Below, one piece after another: positions 1 to 6,727 of a DNA stretch of 64,000 nucleotides. The DNA is from an uncultured Pseudomonadales bacterium. GTDB lineage: Bacteria; Pseudomonadota; Gammaproteobacteria; Pseudomonadales; Azotimanducaceae. Where the stretch lies: assembly GCA_958295875.1 (NCBI GenBank), contig OY282379.1, positions 1 through 64,000 on the forward strand, given 5' to 3'. Under the pieces are notes generated by a model. The model was not told the origin of the DNA and did not search any database. It saw only the letters and a program-made list of their open reading frames with translations. How positions within the stretch are numbered: position 1 is the first letter of the stretch; the number at the start of each line of letters is the position of its first letter. The translations under genes and the position numbers were made by a program.

Positions 1-238
1 GAAACTGGTCGTCGACGATCAGCACGCCGTCTGGCCCCACCGAAGCGCCGATGTTGCCGCCGGCGCCGAACAGCACATACAGGTTTTCGCCCACCTGCTC
101 GGCGCGCACTTCCATAGCCTCCAAGTCCCACCCGAACTGGGTGAGCAGCTGGTCGAGGTTCAGCACGTCGTCTTGGGCGGCGCTTGTGAGCGCAAGCCCC
201 GCGGCCGCGGCGATCAGTGTTTTGCGTAGCGTTGTCAC
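1..238 (-). CDS. MBL-fold metallohydrolase, N-terminal fragment
   Basis: Only the first 79 codons lie in the window; the gene runs off the left edge. The protein starts with a short basic stretch and a hydrophobic segment (AAAAGLALTSAA), consistent with a signal peptide. It then reads VGENLYVLFGAGGNIGAS and GPDGVLIVDDQF, which is the first beta-strand pair of metallo-beta-lactamase-fold hydrolases of the secreted SoxH-like kind. The zinc motif HxHxDH would come just beyond the edge and cannot be checked. GTG at 238 is preferred because AAGGGGG lies just upstream; an in-frame ATG at 259 is the alternative. It lies 35 bases downstream of the acyl-CoA dehydrogenase on the same strand and may share its transcript. 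Confidence 0.7.
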   Translation of the reverse strand, partial: MTTLRKTLIAAAAGLALTSAAQDDVLNLDQLLTQFGWDLEAMEVRAEQVGENLYVLFGAGGNIGASVGPDGVLIVDDQF

Positions 239-273
239 GGTTTCCCCCTTGTTTCTCATGCCCGCGCGGCGCG

Positions 274-1446
274 TTAGTCCGGCAGGCCCAAAATGCGTTT
301 GGCGATGATGTTGAGCTGCACTTCCGAGGTGCCGCCCTCAATGGAGTTGGCCCTGGAGCGCAGCCATTGGCGCGGAGCGTCCAGTTCCGCCGGCTCGAAG
401 CCATGGCCAGACCAACCGAGCGCTTGGGTGCCCATGATGGACATCAACAGCTCGTTGCGGCGCTTGTTCTGCTCGGTGCCGTAGTACTTGAAGAACGACG
501 ACAGGAACGTCGGCGCCTTGCCGCTCTGCAGTTCCTCGCCATTGCGCCGCACGGTCAGCCCGAAGACGCGCTCGTTCATGCTGTGTTCGAGCACCTGCGC
601 CCTGACCGAATCGTCCGCGATGCGCCCATCCGTTTCGCCGGCGCAGCGCTTTGCCGCCGCGGCGAGCGTCATGCCGCCACCCCCGCCCCCCATGCCGCCG
701 CCGATGGAGGTGCGCTCGTACTGCAACAGGCGCTTCGCCACAGTCCAGCCTTGGCCCGGTTCGCTGACGACGTTTTTCTTCGGCACGCGCACATCGTCAA
801 AGAACACTTCGCAAAACGGCGAGGCGCCGCTGATGAGCAGAATCGGCTTCACCGAGACACCGGGCGAGGCCATGTCGAAGAGCAGAAAGGTGATGCCCTG
901 GTGTTTGGGGGCGTTCGGATCGGTGCGCACGAGGCAGAAAATCCAATCCGCCCGGTCTGCGCCGGAGGTCCAAATCTTCGAGCCGTTGATGATGTAGTCG
1001 TCACCGTCTTCCTCGGCGCGCGTCCGCAGGCCCGCCAAATCGGAGCCGGAGCCGGGTTCGCTGTAGCCTTGGCACCACCAAATGTCGCCCCGCGCGATCT
1101 TCGGCAGGTGCTCGGCGCGTTGTTCATCTGAGCCGAACTCAAGCAGCGCCGGCCCGATCATGGAAAGCCCCATGCCCACCAACGGCGGCCGCGCGTTGAT
1201 GCGACGCAGCTCTTCCTGCAGCACATCGTGGTCGGGCTTGGACAGCCCGCCGCCACCGTAGGCCACAGGCCACCTCGGCGCCGTCCAGCCACGCTCGGCC
1301 ATGCGGTCCAACCAGAGTTTTGTGTCTGGGTTGCGGTATCGAGCGCGCCGGCCACCGCCAGGGTACTCGTCGTCTTGCATGGGCGCCCGCATGCTCGGCG
1401 GGCAATTCTCCTCGAGCCATGCTCGCGCTTCGGCTCTGAAACTCAT
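274..1446 (-). CDS. Acyl-CoA dehydrogenase family protein
   Basis: This 390-residue flavoprotein would oxidise the alpha-beta bond of an acyl-CoA thioester in the cytoplasm, passing electrons to electron-transfer flavoprotein. The family is shown by WCQGYSEPGSGSDLAGL near residue 125 (flavin and substrate binding) and by the C-terminal EGGTSEVQLNIIAKRILG, the usual last helix. Length is normal. An odd feature is a glycine-rich loop near residue 250 (SIGGGMGGGGGGM) where most relatives have only a short turn. Its ATG overlaps the stop of the upstream amidohydrolase by 4 bases, so the two are probably translated together. The acyl substrate cannot be told from sequence. Confidence 0.93.
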   Translation of the reverse strand: MSFRAEARAWLEENCPPSMRAPMQDDEYPGGGRRARYRNPDTKLWLDRMAERGWTAPRWPVAYGGGGLSKPDHDVLQEELRRINARPPLVGMGLSMIGPALLEFGSDEQRAEHLPKIARGDIWWCQGYSEPGSGSDLAGLRTRAEEDGDDYIINGSKIWTSGADRADWIFCLVRTDPNAPKHQGITFLLFDMASPGVSVKPILLISGASPFCEVFFDDVRVPKKNVVSEPGQGWTVAKRLLQYERTSIGGGMGGGGGGMTLAAAAKRCAGETDGRIADDSVRAQVLEHSMNERVFGLTVRRNGEELQSGKAPTFLSSFFKYYGTEQNKRRNELLMSIMGTQALGWSGHGFEPAELDAPRQWLRSRANSIEGGTSEVQLNIIAKRILGLPD

Positions 1447-2642
1447 CCTTTCTCTCCTTGAGGATTGATTTCACGCCCCCGCGTCAACACCAACGCCGGC
1501 GACGCAAGGGCACTGAGATCTGCCAACGGGTCTCCCTCGACGAACAACACGTCTGCTGCGAACCCCGGCGCCAAGCGCCCCGTCTCGCTGCCCAAGCCGA
1601 TGGCCGCGGCGCAGTCCGAGGTCGCCGTCCGCAGAGTTTGCGCCGGCGAGAGCGCCGCCAAGTGGGCAAACACCGGCAGGGCACGGGGCAGATCGTCGTG
1701 CGGCACGTTGGGGATGCCGGCGTCGGTGGAGGCGATGAGGCGCACACCGGCGACGCGCATCTTGGCGAAAGAGGCCACGACGCGATGTTCGGACTGGCCA
1801 CCGCCTATGAAACGCCGCCACCCAGAATTGATGGTGGGAGACACCCACGCTCCGTTGGCCACGATGCGCTCGGCGATGGCTTGCACATAGCCGTCTTGAG
1901 CCGGTTCCTTCCCCAGCCAAGAGCAGTGTTCGATGGTGGTGACGCCGGCCCGCGCCGCATGGTCGATGCCGGCCGTGGCATGGCAATGCGCCGCCACGTC
2001 GTAACCGTGCCCGCGGGCGCAGCGCACGATGGCGGCAACCGTCTCCGCATCGTATTGCGCGTCGCGCTGCGAGGAGCCTTTGGTGAGAAAGCCGCCAGTC
2101 GCCATCACCTTGATGAGATCCACGCCATGTTCGGCTTGACGTTCGATCACCGCCGCGGCGCTCTCCGCGTCCTCGGCTTCGCCGCCCCAGAAGTGGCAGT
2201 GGCCGCGCACGCTCGTCACCGGCTGGCCGGCGCAAAGCAAGCGCGGGCCGGGCAACTCATCGGCCAAGATGCGATCGCGCACGGCGAGCTCCAGCCATTT
2301 GCCGCCACCCAGGTCTCGCGCGGTAGTGATGCCCGCTTGCGCCATCGCCAAGGCGCGCTTTTCAATGCCTGAGACGATGGCGTCGTCGGACACGGCAAGC
2401 TGGTCGTCAGGCATCCTGATCGCTGGGTCAAGCGTCATGTGGACATGGGCGTCGATGAGGCCCGGCAACGCGGTGAGGCCGGCCATGTCGCGGCTGGCGG
2501 CGTTGCCGGCGCTGGAGGATGCATCATCCACCGCCACGATGCGGCCACCCTCCACCGTCACGCTGTCGGCTTCGGCATAGTCGGCCGCCACGCCATCCCA
2601 GACGCGAACGTTGCGATAAGTGACACGCTCCACGGGCTGCAT
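1443..2642 (-). CDS. Amidohydrolase family protein (imidazolonepropionase/prolidase-like)
   Basis: A 399-residue metal-dependent hydrolase of the amidohydrolase superfamily. Visible metal-site motifs are GLIDAHVHMTLD near residue 60, the lysine strand DLIKVMATGGF, HCHATAGI near residue 215 and ASTDAGIPN near residue 305. The C-terminal composite beta domain (GRLAPGFAADVLFVEGDPL) is typical of the imidazolonepropionase-related branch, which includes Xaa-Pro dipeptidases and cyclic amide hydrolases. There is no signal peptide, so it should be cytoplasmic. It is the first gene of a pair with the acyl-CoA dehydrogenase (4-base overlap), suggesting ring or amide cleavage followed by acyl-CoA oxidation, but the substrate is unknown. 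Confidence 0.9.
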   Translation of the reverse strand: MQPVERVTYRNVRVWDGVAADYAEADSVTVEGGRIVAVDDASSSAGNAASRDMAGLTALPGLIDAHVHMTLDPAIRMPDDQLAVSDDAIVSGIEKRALAMAQAGITTARDLGGGKWLELAVRDRILADELPGPRLLCAGQPVTSVRGHCHFWGGEAEDAESAAAVIERQAEHGVDLIKVMATGGFLTKGSSQRDAQYDAETVAAIVRCARGHGYDVAAHCHATAGIDHAARAGVTTIEHCSWLGKEPAQDGYVQAIAERIVANGAWVSPTINSGWRRFIGGGQSEHRVVASFAKMRVAGVRLIASTDAGIPNVPHDDLPRALPVFAHLAALSPAQTLRTATSDCAAAIGLGSETGRLAPGFAADVLFVEGDPLADLSALASPALVLTRGREINPQGEKG

Positions 2643-2751
2643 TGTACCCGCCTCAACCTAGGCCGCTTCGCTACATGGGCGGCAGGTGTGCGGGCTGGGC
2701 TGACTCTTGGCGGCCGCGGCCCGGCGCCGAGTTCTGAGCGGGCTGGCCGCC

Positions 2752-3483
2752 CTAACCCGCGGCGGTACCCCGCGACAGGCGCGGCAGATAGCGTCGCGCG
2801 CGAGCCGCGAGTTCCGCCTCATTGGTGGCCCGCGCCGGCTGGAACTTCACGCGATGGCCGAGCCAGCGCCACAGACGTTGCACGCCACGTTCACCCGGCG
2901 TGACGCGCTGTGCGCCTGTGAGGCCGAAGGCGTCGTTCACCCACGCCGCCACTTCCGCCGGCGTCGCCAGATGCAGCGCTTGCCGGCGTCGTCGCAGCCG
3001 CCGCAGCGATTCACCGCGGCGTTCGCTTTGGTTGCAGTTGCGCTTCATCTGGCGCAGCACCGCGCTCGCCGCGCGCGGGTCTTGCATGAGCGCGTCGAGT
3101 TCCGGGCGCAGAGACTTGAGCACCTCGCGCCACTCGGCGTTGCCTTGCGCCTTCTCCGTTAGCGTGCCGATGGCATGGGCAGCGCGATCCCGCTCACGGT
3201 GGCCGCCCTCGAGGGCGCGGCGGAAGATCTCCCGCCAAGCGCCAAGATCGCGCACACGCCCGCGCCGACACGGGCAGAGCTCGCGCAAGGCCGCGCAACG
3301 GGTGCTGTGATCGCTGCTGCGCAGCGCCTCGAGGAGATGGCCGACGTGATCTGGCCGGGCGACACGACAGCCAGCCGCCGCTGCGGCATCGTCAATGGCT
3401 GCCGGTTGCGGGGCCGCGGCGGTCAGTCTGGATACCTTGGGTGCGAGTGCGGAACGTCGCGCCCGTAGGCCGGCGTCTTCCAC
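2752..3483 (-). CDS. HEAT-repeat-like protein paired with the NHLP peptide gene
   Basis: Unrecognised by function. From about residue 45 the protein is helical and repeat-like: HVGHLLEALRSSDHSTRCAA, then LRELCPCRRGRVRDLGAWREIF, then ALEGGHRERDRAAHAIGTL, a pattern that resembles HEAT repeats. The second half is very arginine-rich (ERRGESLRRLRRRRQALHL). The start is doubtful. The GTG at 3483 lies inside the end of the upstream peptide gene and has no clear ribosome site. Residues 1-20 then share DNA with the peptide C-terminus in another frame. A CTG at the CTGA overlap with the upstream stop (about 3428) is a near-cognate alternative. The overlap implies joint translation with the peptide gene and hence a related job, perhaps a scaffold or regulator. 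Confidence 0.55.
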   Translation of the reverse strand: MEDAGLRARRSALAPKVSRLTAAAPQPAAIDDAAAAAGCRVARPDHVGHLLEALRSSDHSTRCAALRELCPCRRGRVRDLGAWREIFRRALEGGHRERDRAAHAIGTLTEKAQGNAEWREVLKSLRPELDALMQDPRAASAVLRQMKRNCNQSERRGESLRRLRRRRQALHLATPAEVAAWVNDAFGLTGAQRVTPGERGVQRLWRWLGHRVKFQPARATNEAELAARARRYLPRLSRGTAAG

Positions 3484-3725
3484 TCATGGCCGCCGGCGGC
3501 GGCTTGCAAATCGGCGCTGGTCAGCTTGGCATCCGGCGGCAGCACGAGATGCCCCGTGGCCGCGTTCTCTTGGTGAACCGTAATCGACAAGGAATCGGGC
3601 ACCTCAATGCCAAGCGCTTCCTTGATCGCCGCCTTCGGGTCATCGATCAGACGCGCGCGAAAGCCTTCATCCGCAGCGGCCCGCTTGATGAGCTCCACCC
3701 GCATTTCTTCGTGGGTCTTCGTCAT
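3423..3725 (-). CDS. NHLP-leader-type peptide precursor (candidate RiPP)
   Basis: A 100-residue protein matching the nitrile-hydratase-leader peptide (NHLP) family of natural-product precursors. The N-terminal helix reads ELIKRAAADEGFRARLIDDP, followed by KAAIKEALGIEVPDSLSITV and the strand HLVLPPDAKLTSADLQAAAGG. The Gly-Gly at residues 78-79 is the usual leader cleavage site. This leaves a 21-residue tail (80-100) that begins HEWK and ends PHSHPRYPD. The tail has no cysteine and only one serine and one threonine, so lanthionine or thiazole chemistry is limited. No cyclodehydratase, LanM, radical SAM or peptidase-transporter gene is adjacent. The start is firm: AAGGAG lies 8 bases upstream of ATG and a promoter-like sequence precedes it. 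An alternative is an NHLP-domain protein that is not processed at all. Confidence 0.8.
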   Translation of the reverse strand: MTKTHEEMRVELIKRAAADEGFRARLIDDPKAAIKEALGIEVPDSLSITVHQENAATGHLVLPPDAKLTSADLQAAAGGHEWKTPAYGRDVPHSHPRYPD

Positions 3726-3795
3726 GGCATTTTCTCCTTAAAGATGTGTGGTGCCGTGAACACCGCTGGGCTCCGCCCTTGTGCCACGCTCTGAC

Positions 3796-3822
3796 GCTAT
3801 ACCTGCGCCCCAAGCATGTCAA
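3796..3822 (-). promoter_or_regulatory. Sigma70-like promoter of the NHLP peptide gene
   Basis: On the minus strand a perfect -35 box TTGACA (3817-3822) is followed by a 15-base spacer and a -10-like TATAGC (3796-3801). The spacer is two bases shorter than ideal. Transcription would begin near 3789 and give a leader of about 65 bases before the peptide ATG at 3725. It lies in the gap after the alpha/beta hydrolase gene, so the peptide gene can be expressed independently of it. Confidence 0.45.
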
Positions 3823-3858
3823 ATGCAACCACCGCGGCGCGGCAGGCGGCAACCAAGC

Positions 3859-4677
3859 CTAGAGCCCCTGATCGGCCAGAAACGCATGGACTTCCCGCGC
3901 CATCGCCTCCGGGGCGTCCAGTTCCGCCAGGTGGCCGGCATCTGCGATGGTGGCGCTGCGCACCGGACCGGCCAAGGCATCGGCAAAGCGCACGTTGTAG
4001 GAGGCGGGCAGCACGCGATCTTTGGCGCCGCGCAACAGCAGCGTCGGGCAATCCACGCGATGCAGGCGCCTCAGCACACCCGTGTCGCCAAACGGAAACA
4101 GCAGGCGGGCGGCCGCTTCCTGAGCGCGGGCTTGCATGACTTGCCATTCCAACGCATCGCCACCTTCTGGAACTTCCCAAAGAGCCTGCCAACGCTCTGG
4201 ATGCTCACACACGAGGTTTGGGATGGTGTCTGGCCCCGGCACTTGCGCCCAGATGTCGGCGGCAGGTTCATTGGCGTCGAAGCAACCGAACGGCGCGATG
4301 AGCGCCAACCGGCGAACCAAGGGGCCGGCGAGGGCCGCCACTTCCGCCGCCAGCGCTCCGCCGACCGAACTGCCAACCAAATCCACGGGCCCGCCCGAAC
4401 CCCCCGGCAACGCGTCCAGCGCTTCCAAGGTTTCCACGGCCTGCACGATCCAATCGAGCAGGCTGTCTAAGTGGCGGAAGTGCTCGGCGCCCGGAAACCC
4501 TGGCAGCGAAGGCGCAATCACGCGGCGCGTCTGCGCGAGTTCACTGAGAAACGGCGGCCACTGCGGCAAGCCGCCGATGCCGGCGAAAAACACCGCTGGC
4601 GGCGCCGCGGGGTTGTGGCCGTCTTCCAATATGCAAACCGGGTGGCCGCCCACCTCAAGCGTGTGTTCCTGGAGCAT
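3859..4677 (-). CDS. Alpha/beta hydrolase
   Basis: A 272-residue alpha/beta-hydrolase. The nucleophile elbow GSSVGG puts the catalytic serine at residue 104. The acid lies in the strand GAKDRVLP near residue 220, and the histidine in DAGHLAEL near residue 250. The oxyanion strand is FFAGIGGLPQW near residue 30. There is no signal peptide. Its ATG directly follows the TAA of the upstream flavin monooxygenase (TAAATG), so the two genes form a coupled pair. A hydrolase after a luciferase-like monooxygenase could open an oxygenated ester or lactone product; this is inference. Confidence 0.88.
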   Translation of the reverse strand: MLQEHTLEVGGHPVCILEDGHNPAAPPAVFFAGIGGLPQWPPFLSELAQTRRVIAPSLPGFPGAEHFRHLDSLLDWIVQAVETLEALDALPGGSGGPVDLVGSSVGGALAAEVAALAGPLVRRLALIAPFGCFDANEPAADIWAQVPGPDTIPNLVCEHPERWQALWEVPEGGDALEWQVMQARAQEAAARLLFPFGDTGVLRRLHRVDCPTLLLRGAKDRVLPASYNVRFADALAGPVRSATIADAGHLAELDAPEAMAREVHAFLADQGL

Positions 4678-5949
4678 TTAGGCGGCTCTGGCGGCGTTGC
4701 CGGCGCGGGGGGTTGCGCGTTCGGCCAAGGGCTTCGGCCACCAGTCGTCCTGCCACTGATCGTCGAACAGGTCTTTGATCTGGGGCAGCACCCGTTCGGC
4801 GTAGAGGCGGGTGTTGTACTGCGCGAGTTCGGTGCTCATGTTGCCGAATTGGCACAGCAGCATGAGATGGCCGACATTCAGGTTGACGCACACCTCGCGG
4901 ATGCGTTCGGCCACCTGGTCCGGGTCTCCCGCGATGACATAGCCAAGGTCCAGGATGTCCTGCCAGTCTTGCGCCGCGCGCCGGCCGCCGGCATTGGGCG
5001 GCGCGGCAGCGCTGCGTTGGGCGGCCAGCGCCACCTGGGACTGCACTCGCGCGCGCAACGTGGCTTCAGACTGATAGCCCGCCGGCGACGCCCACTTCGG
5101 GTTCACATGCAGGCAACGGCCATAGAAGTACTCGGCTGGCTCTCGGTAGAGTTCAAGCGCTTCCTGTTCCGTCTCGCCCACGGCCACGAACTGCAGAAAG
5201 CCGGCGCGGTAGGGGTTGCGATCCTTGCCCAAGCGATCCATCTCGTTCCAAAAGCCCTTCATCGTGGCTTCGCCGGCCTTGTAGCCGAAGTACGAGAGGT
5301 AGCTGTACACATAGTCTTTCTCGGCGCACCACCGCCATGTCTCCACGGAGCCGCCACCGGGAATCCACACCGGCGGATGCGGCTGTTGCACTGGCCGCGG
5401 CCATACATTCACGTAGCGCAACTGGTTGAAACGCCCGTCGAAGGAAAACGTCTCCGGCTCTTGCCATGCCCGCATCACCAAGTCATGCGCTTCGTAGTAG
5501 CGTTCGCGCAGCTTGGAGGGGTTCTGGCCGTAGGCGAAGATGGTGTCCATCGGGGTGCCCACCGGGAACCCGGCGATCAGGCGGCCGCCGGACATGCAAT
5601 CCAGCATGGCGAACTCCTCCGCCACCCGCGTGGGCGGGTTGTAGAGCGCCAGAGAGTTGCCCATCACGCAGATGGCCGGGGCGCTGGTGCGGCGGGTGAG
5701 CGCGGAGGCGATGAGGTTCGGCGAGGGCATGAGGCCATAGCCGTTTTGATGGTGCTCGTTGCAGCAGATGCCGTCGAAACCCGCCTCGCCGGCGAACTCC
5801 AGCTCGTCCAAGAACTCGTTGTAGTGCTGATGCACCCGCTTCGAGTCTAGGAGCGAGGAATCGATATCCACCCACACGGACGGATGTTCCTCACGGAAGC
5901 TATCCGGCAGGTCTTTGTACGGCATGAGGTGGAACCAAAGGTTCTTCAC
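4678..5949 (-). CDS. LLM-class flavin-dependent oxidoreductase
   Basis: A 423-residue luciferase-like monooxygenase, a TIM-barrel enzyme that uses reduced flavin and oxygen to oxidise small organic molecules. Family signs are the N-terminal WFHLMPYKDLP strand, the segment GFDGICCNEHHQNGYGLMPS typical of this branch, and LDCMSGGRLIAGFPVGTPMD. Later come PVWIPGGGSVET and the nucleotide-site strand GDPDQVAERIRE near residue 330. The start is GTG at 5949 with AAGGAG 7 bases upstream. It is followed without a gap by the alpha/beta hydrolase gene. The exact substrate (alkane, sulfonate or hydrocarbon ring) cannot be told. Confidence 0.9.
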   Translation of the reverse strand: MKNLWFHLMPYKDLPDSFREEHPSVWVDIDSSLLDSKRVHQHYNEFLDELEFAGEAGFDGICCNEHHQNGYGLMPSPNLIASALTRRTSAPAICVMGNSLALYNPPTRVAEEFAMLDCMSGGRLIAGFPVGTPMDTIFAYGQNPSKLRERYYEAHDLVMRAWQEPETFSFDGRFNQLRYVNVWPRPVQQPHPPVWIPGGGSVETWRWCAEKDYVYSYLSYFGYKAGEATMKGFWNEMDRLGKDRNPYRAGFLQFVAVGETEQEALELYREPAEYFYGRCLHVNPKWASPAGYQSEATLRARVQSQVALAAQRSAAAPPNAGGRRAAQDWQDILDLGYVIAGDPDQVAERIREVCVNLNVGHLMLLCQFGNMSTELAQYNTRLYAERVLPQIKDLFDDQWQDDWWPKPLAERATPRAGNAARAA

Positions 5950-6592
5950 GGCGTTGCTCCTTGTCAGCGTGCGCCGAGTTTAGCCGAGACTTGGGGCGTG
6001 GTTGGCGGTTGTGGGGGTCTCGTTTCGTCCCGGTGCAAGGATGCAACCACGATGGTCGACGCCGGGAAGCGGCGGAGCACCAAGTCGGCCGCAACCTTGG
6101 CCCCACGTGAGCTCCTTCGCACCGCCCCACTGGCCGGGGTTGCGGAACACGGGGCGGAGCTGTTCTTCCCGCTCGACGGACGGCATGGCGCAACGGCACT
6201 TCCGGGACATCTGGCTGCTGACGCCCGGCCAACCGAGCGGCCGCTTTCGACAATGGGGCTGGACGATTGCTATGCAGCATTGGCCGATCGGCGGATGGAG
6301 CGTCGGCAGCGCGAAATTCTTTGAGCCAGAACAATGCAATTCCAGCAGTGCCACGGCCCGGCGGCTGACGCGGCAGCGAGCCTCGCTGACATTGTGCGCC
6401 GCTGGGCCGTCTTGCGCGGGTGCAGGCGGCAGCCCTCTAGATCGCGGGGGCAATGCGCTGCTGAATCCCCGCTGGACGGCGACGAACGGCCAGCTACGCG
6501 CTTCAGCGGGCATGCCCCTGTCGAGTTCGCTAGAATGGTTCGAGCGTCACGACGACTACTCATGTGGCTTGGGCGGAAGGAGCCAGCGCAAC
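5950..6592. other. About 640 bases without a supported gene
   Basis: All three plus-strand frames and the minus strand were read. Long open frames exist only because of the high GC content; their translations are rich in Arg, Pro and Gly and show no family pattern. Nothing here shows a ribosome site until 6575. The stretch looks like decayed sequence between the monooxygenase promoter side and the dehydrogenase remnant and protease that follow. Confidence 0.5.
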
Positions 6593-6660
6593 ATGACGGC
6601 GAGATTCGAGGGAAGGTGGCCGTGGTCACCGGCGGCAATCACGGCGCCGTCGGCGGTGGC
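6593..6660 (+). pseudogene. Short-chain dehydrogenase 5' remnant
   Basis: A strong ribosome site (GGAAGGAG, 6575-6582) is followed by ATG and MTARFEG. A one-base shift then gives KVAVVTGGNHG, the Rossmann start of short-chain dehydrogenases. No continuation of a dehydrogenase is convincing, although SEGTAALAAVREAG a little further on could be another scrap. This looks like a broken gene whose start has been left in front of the protease. If the frames are read straight through from this ATG, the protease would gain an implausible 45-residue extension before its signal peptide. Confidence 0.45.
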
Positions 6661-6727
6661 GCTTGGCCCGACGTCCCCTCGAAGTGGTGCGGGCGTTGGC
6701 CCTCTGCGATCGGAGGGGACCGCGGCG

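Noticed and set aside
6002..6727. Extension of the protease frame to an ATG at 6002
   Set aside because: The added 242 residues are low-complexity and without family similarity, and a signal peptide starts only after 6728 with its own ribosome site.
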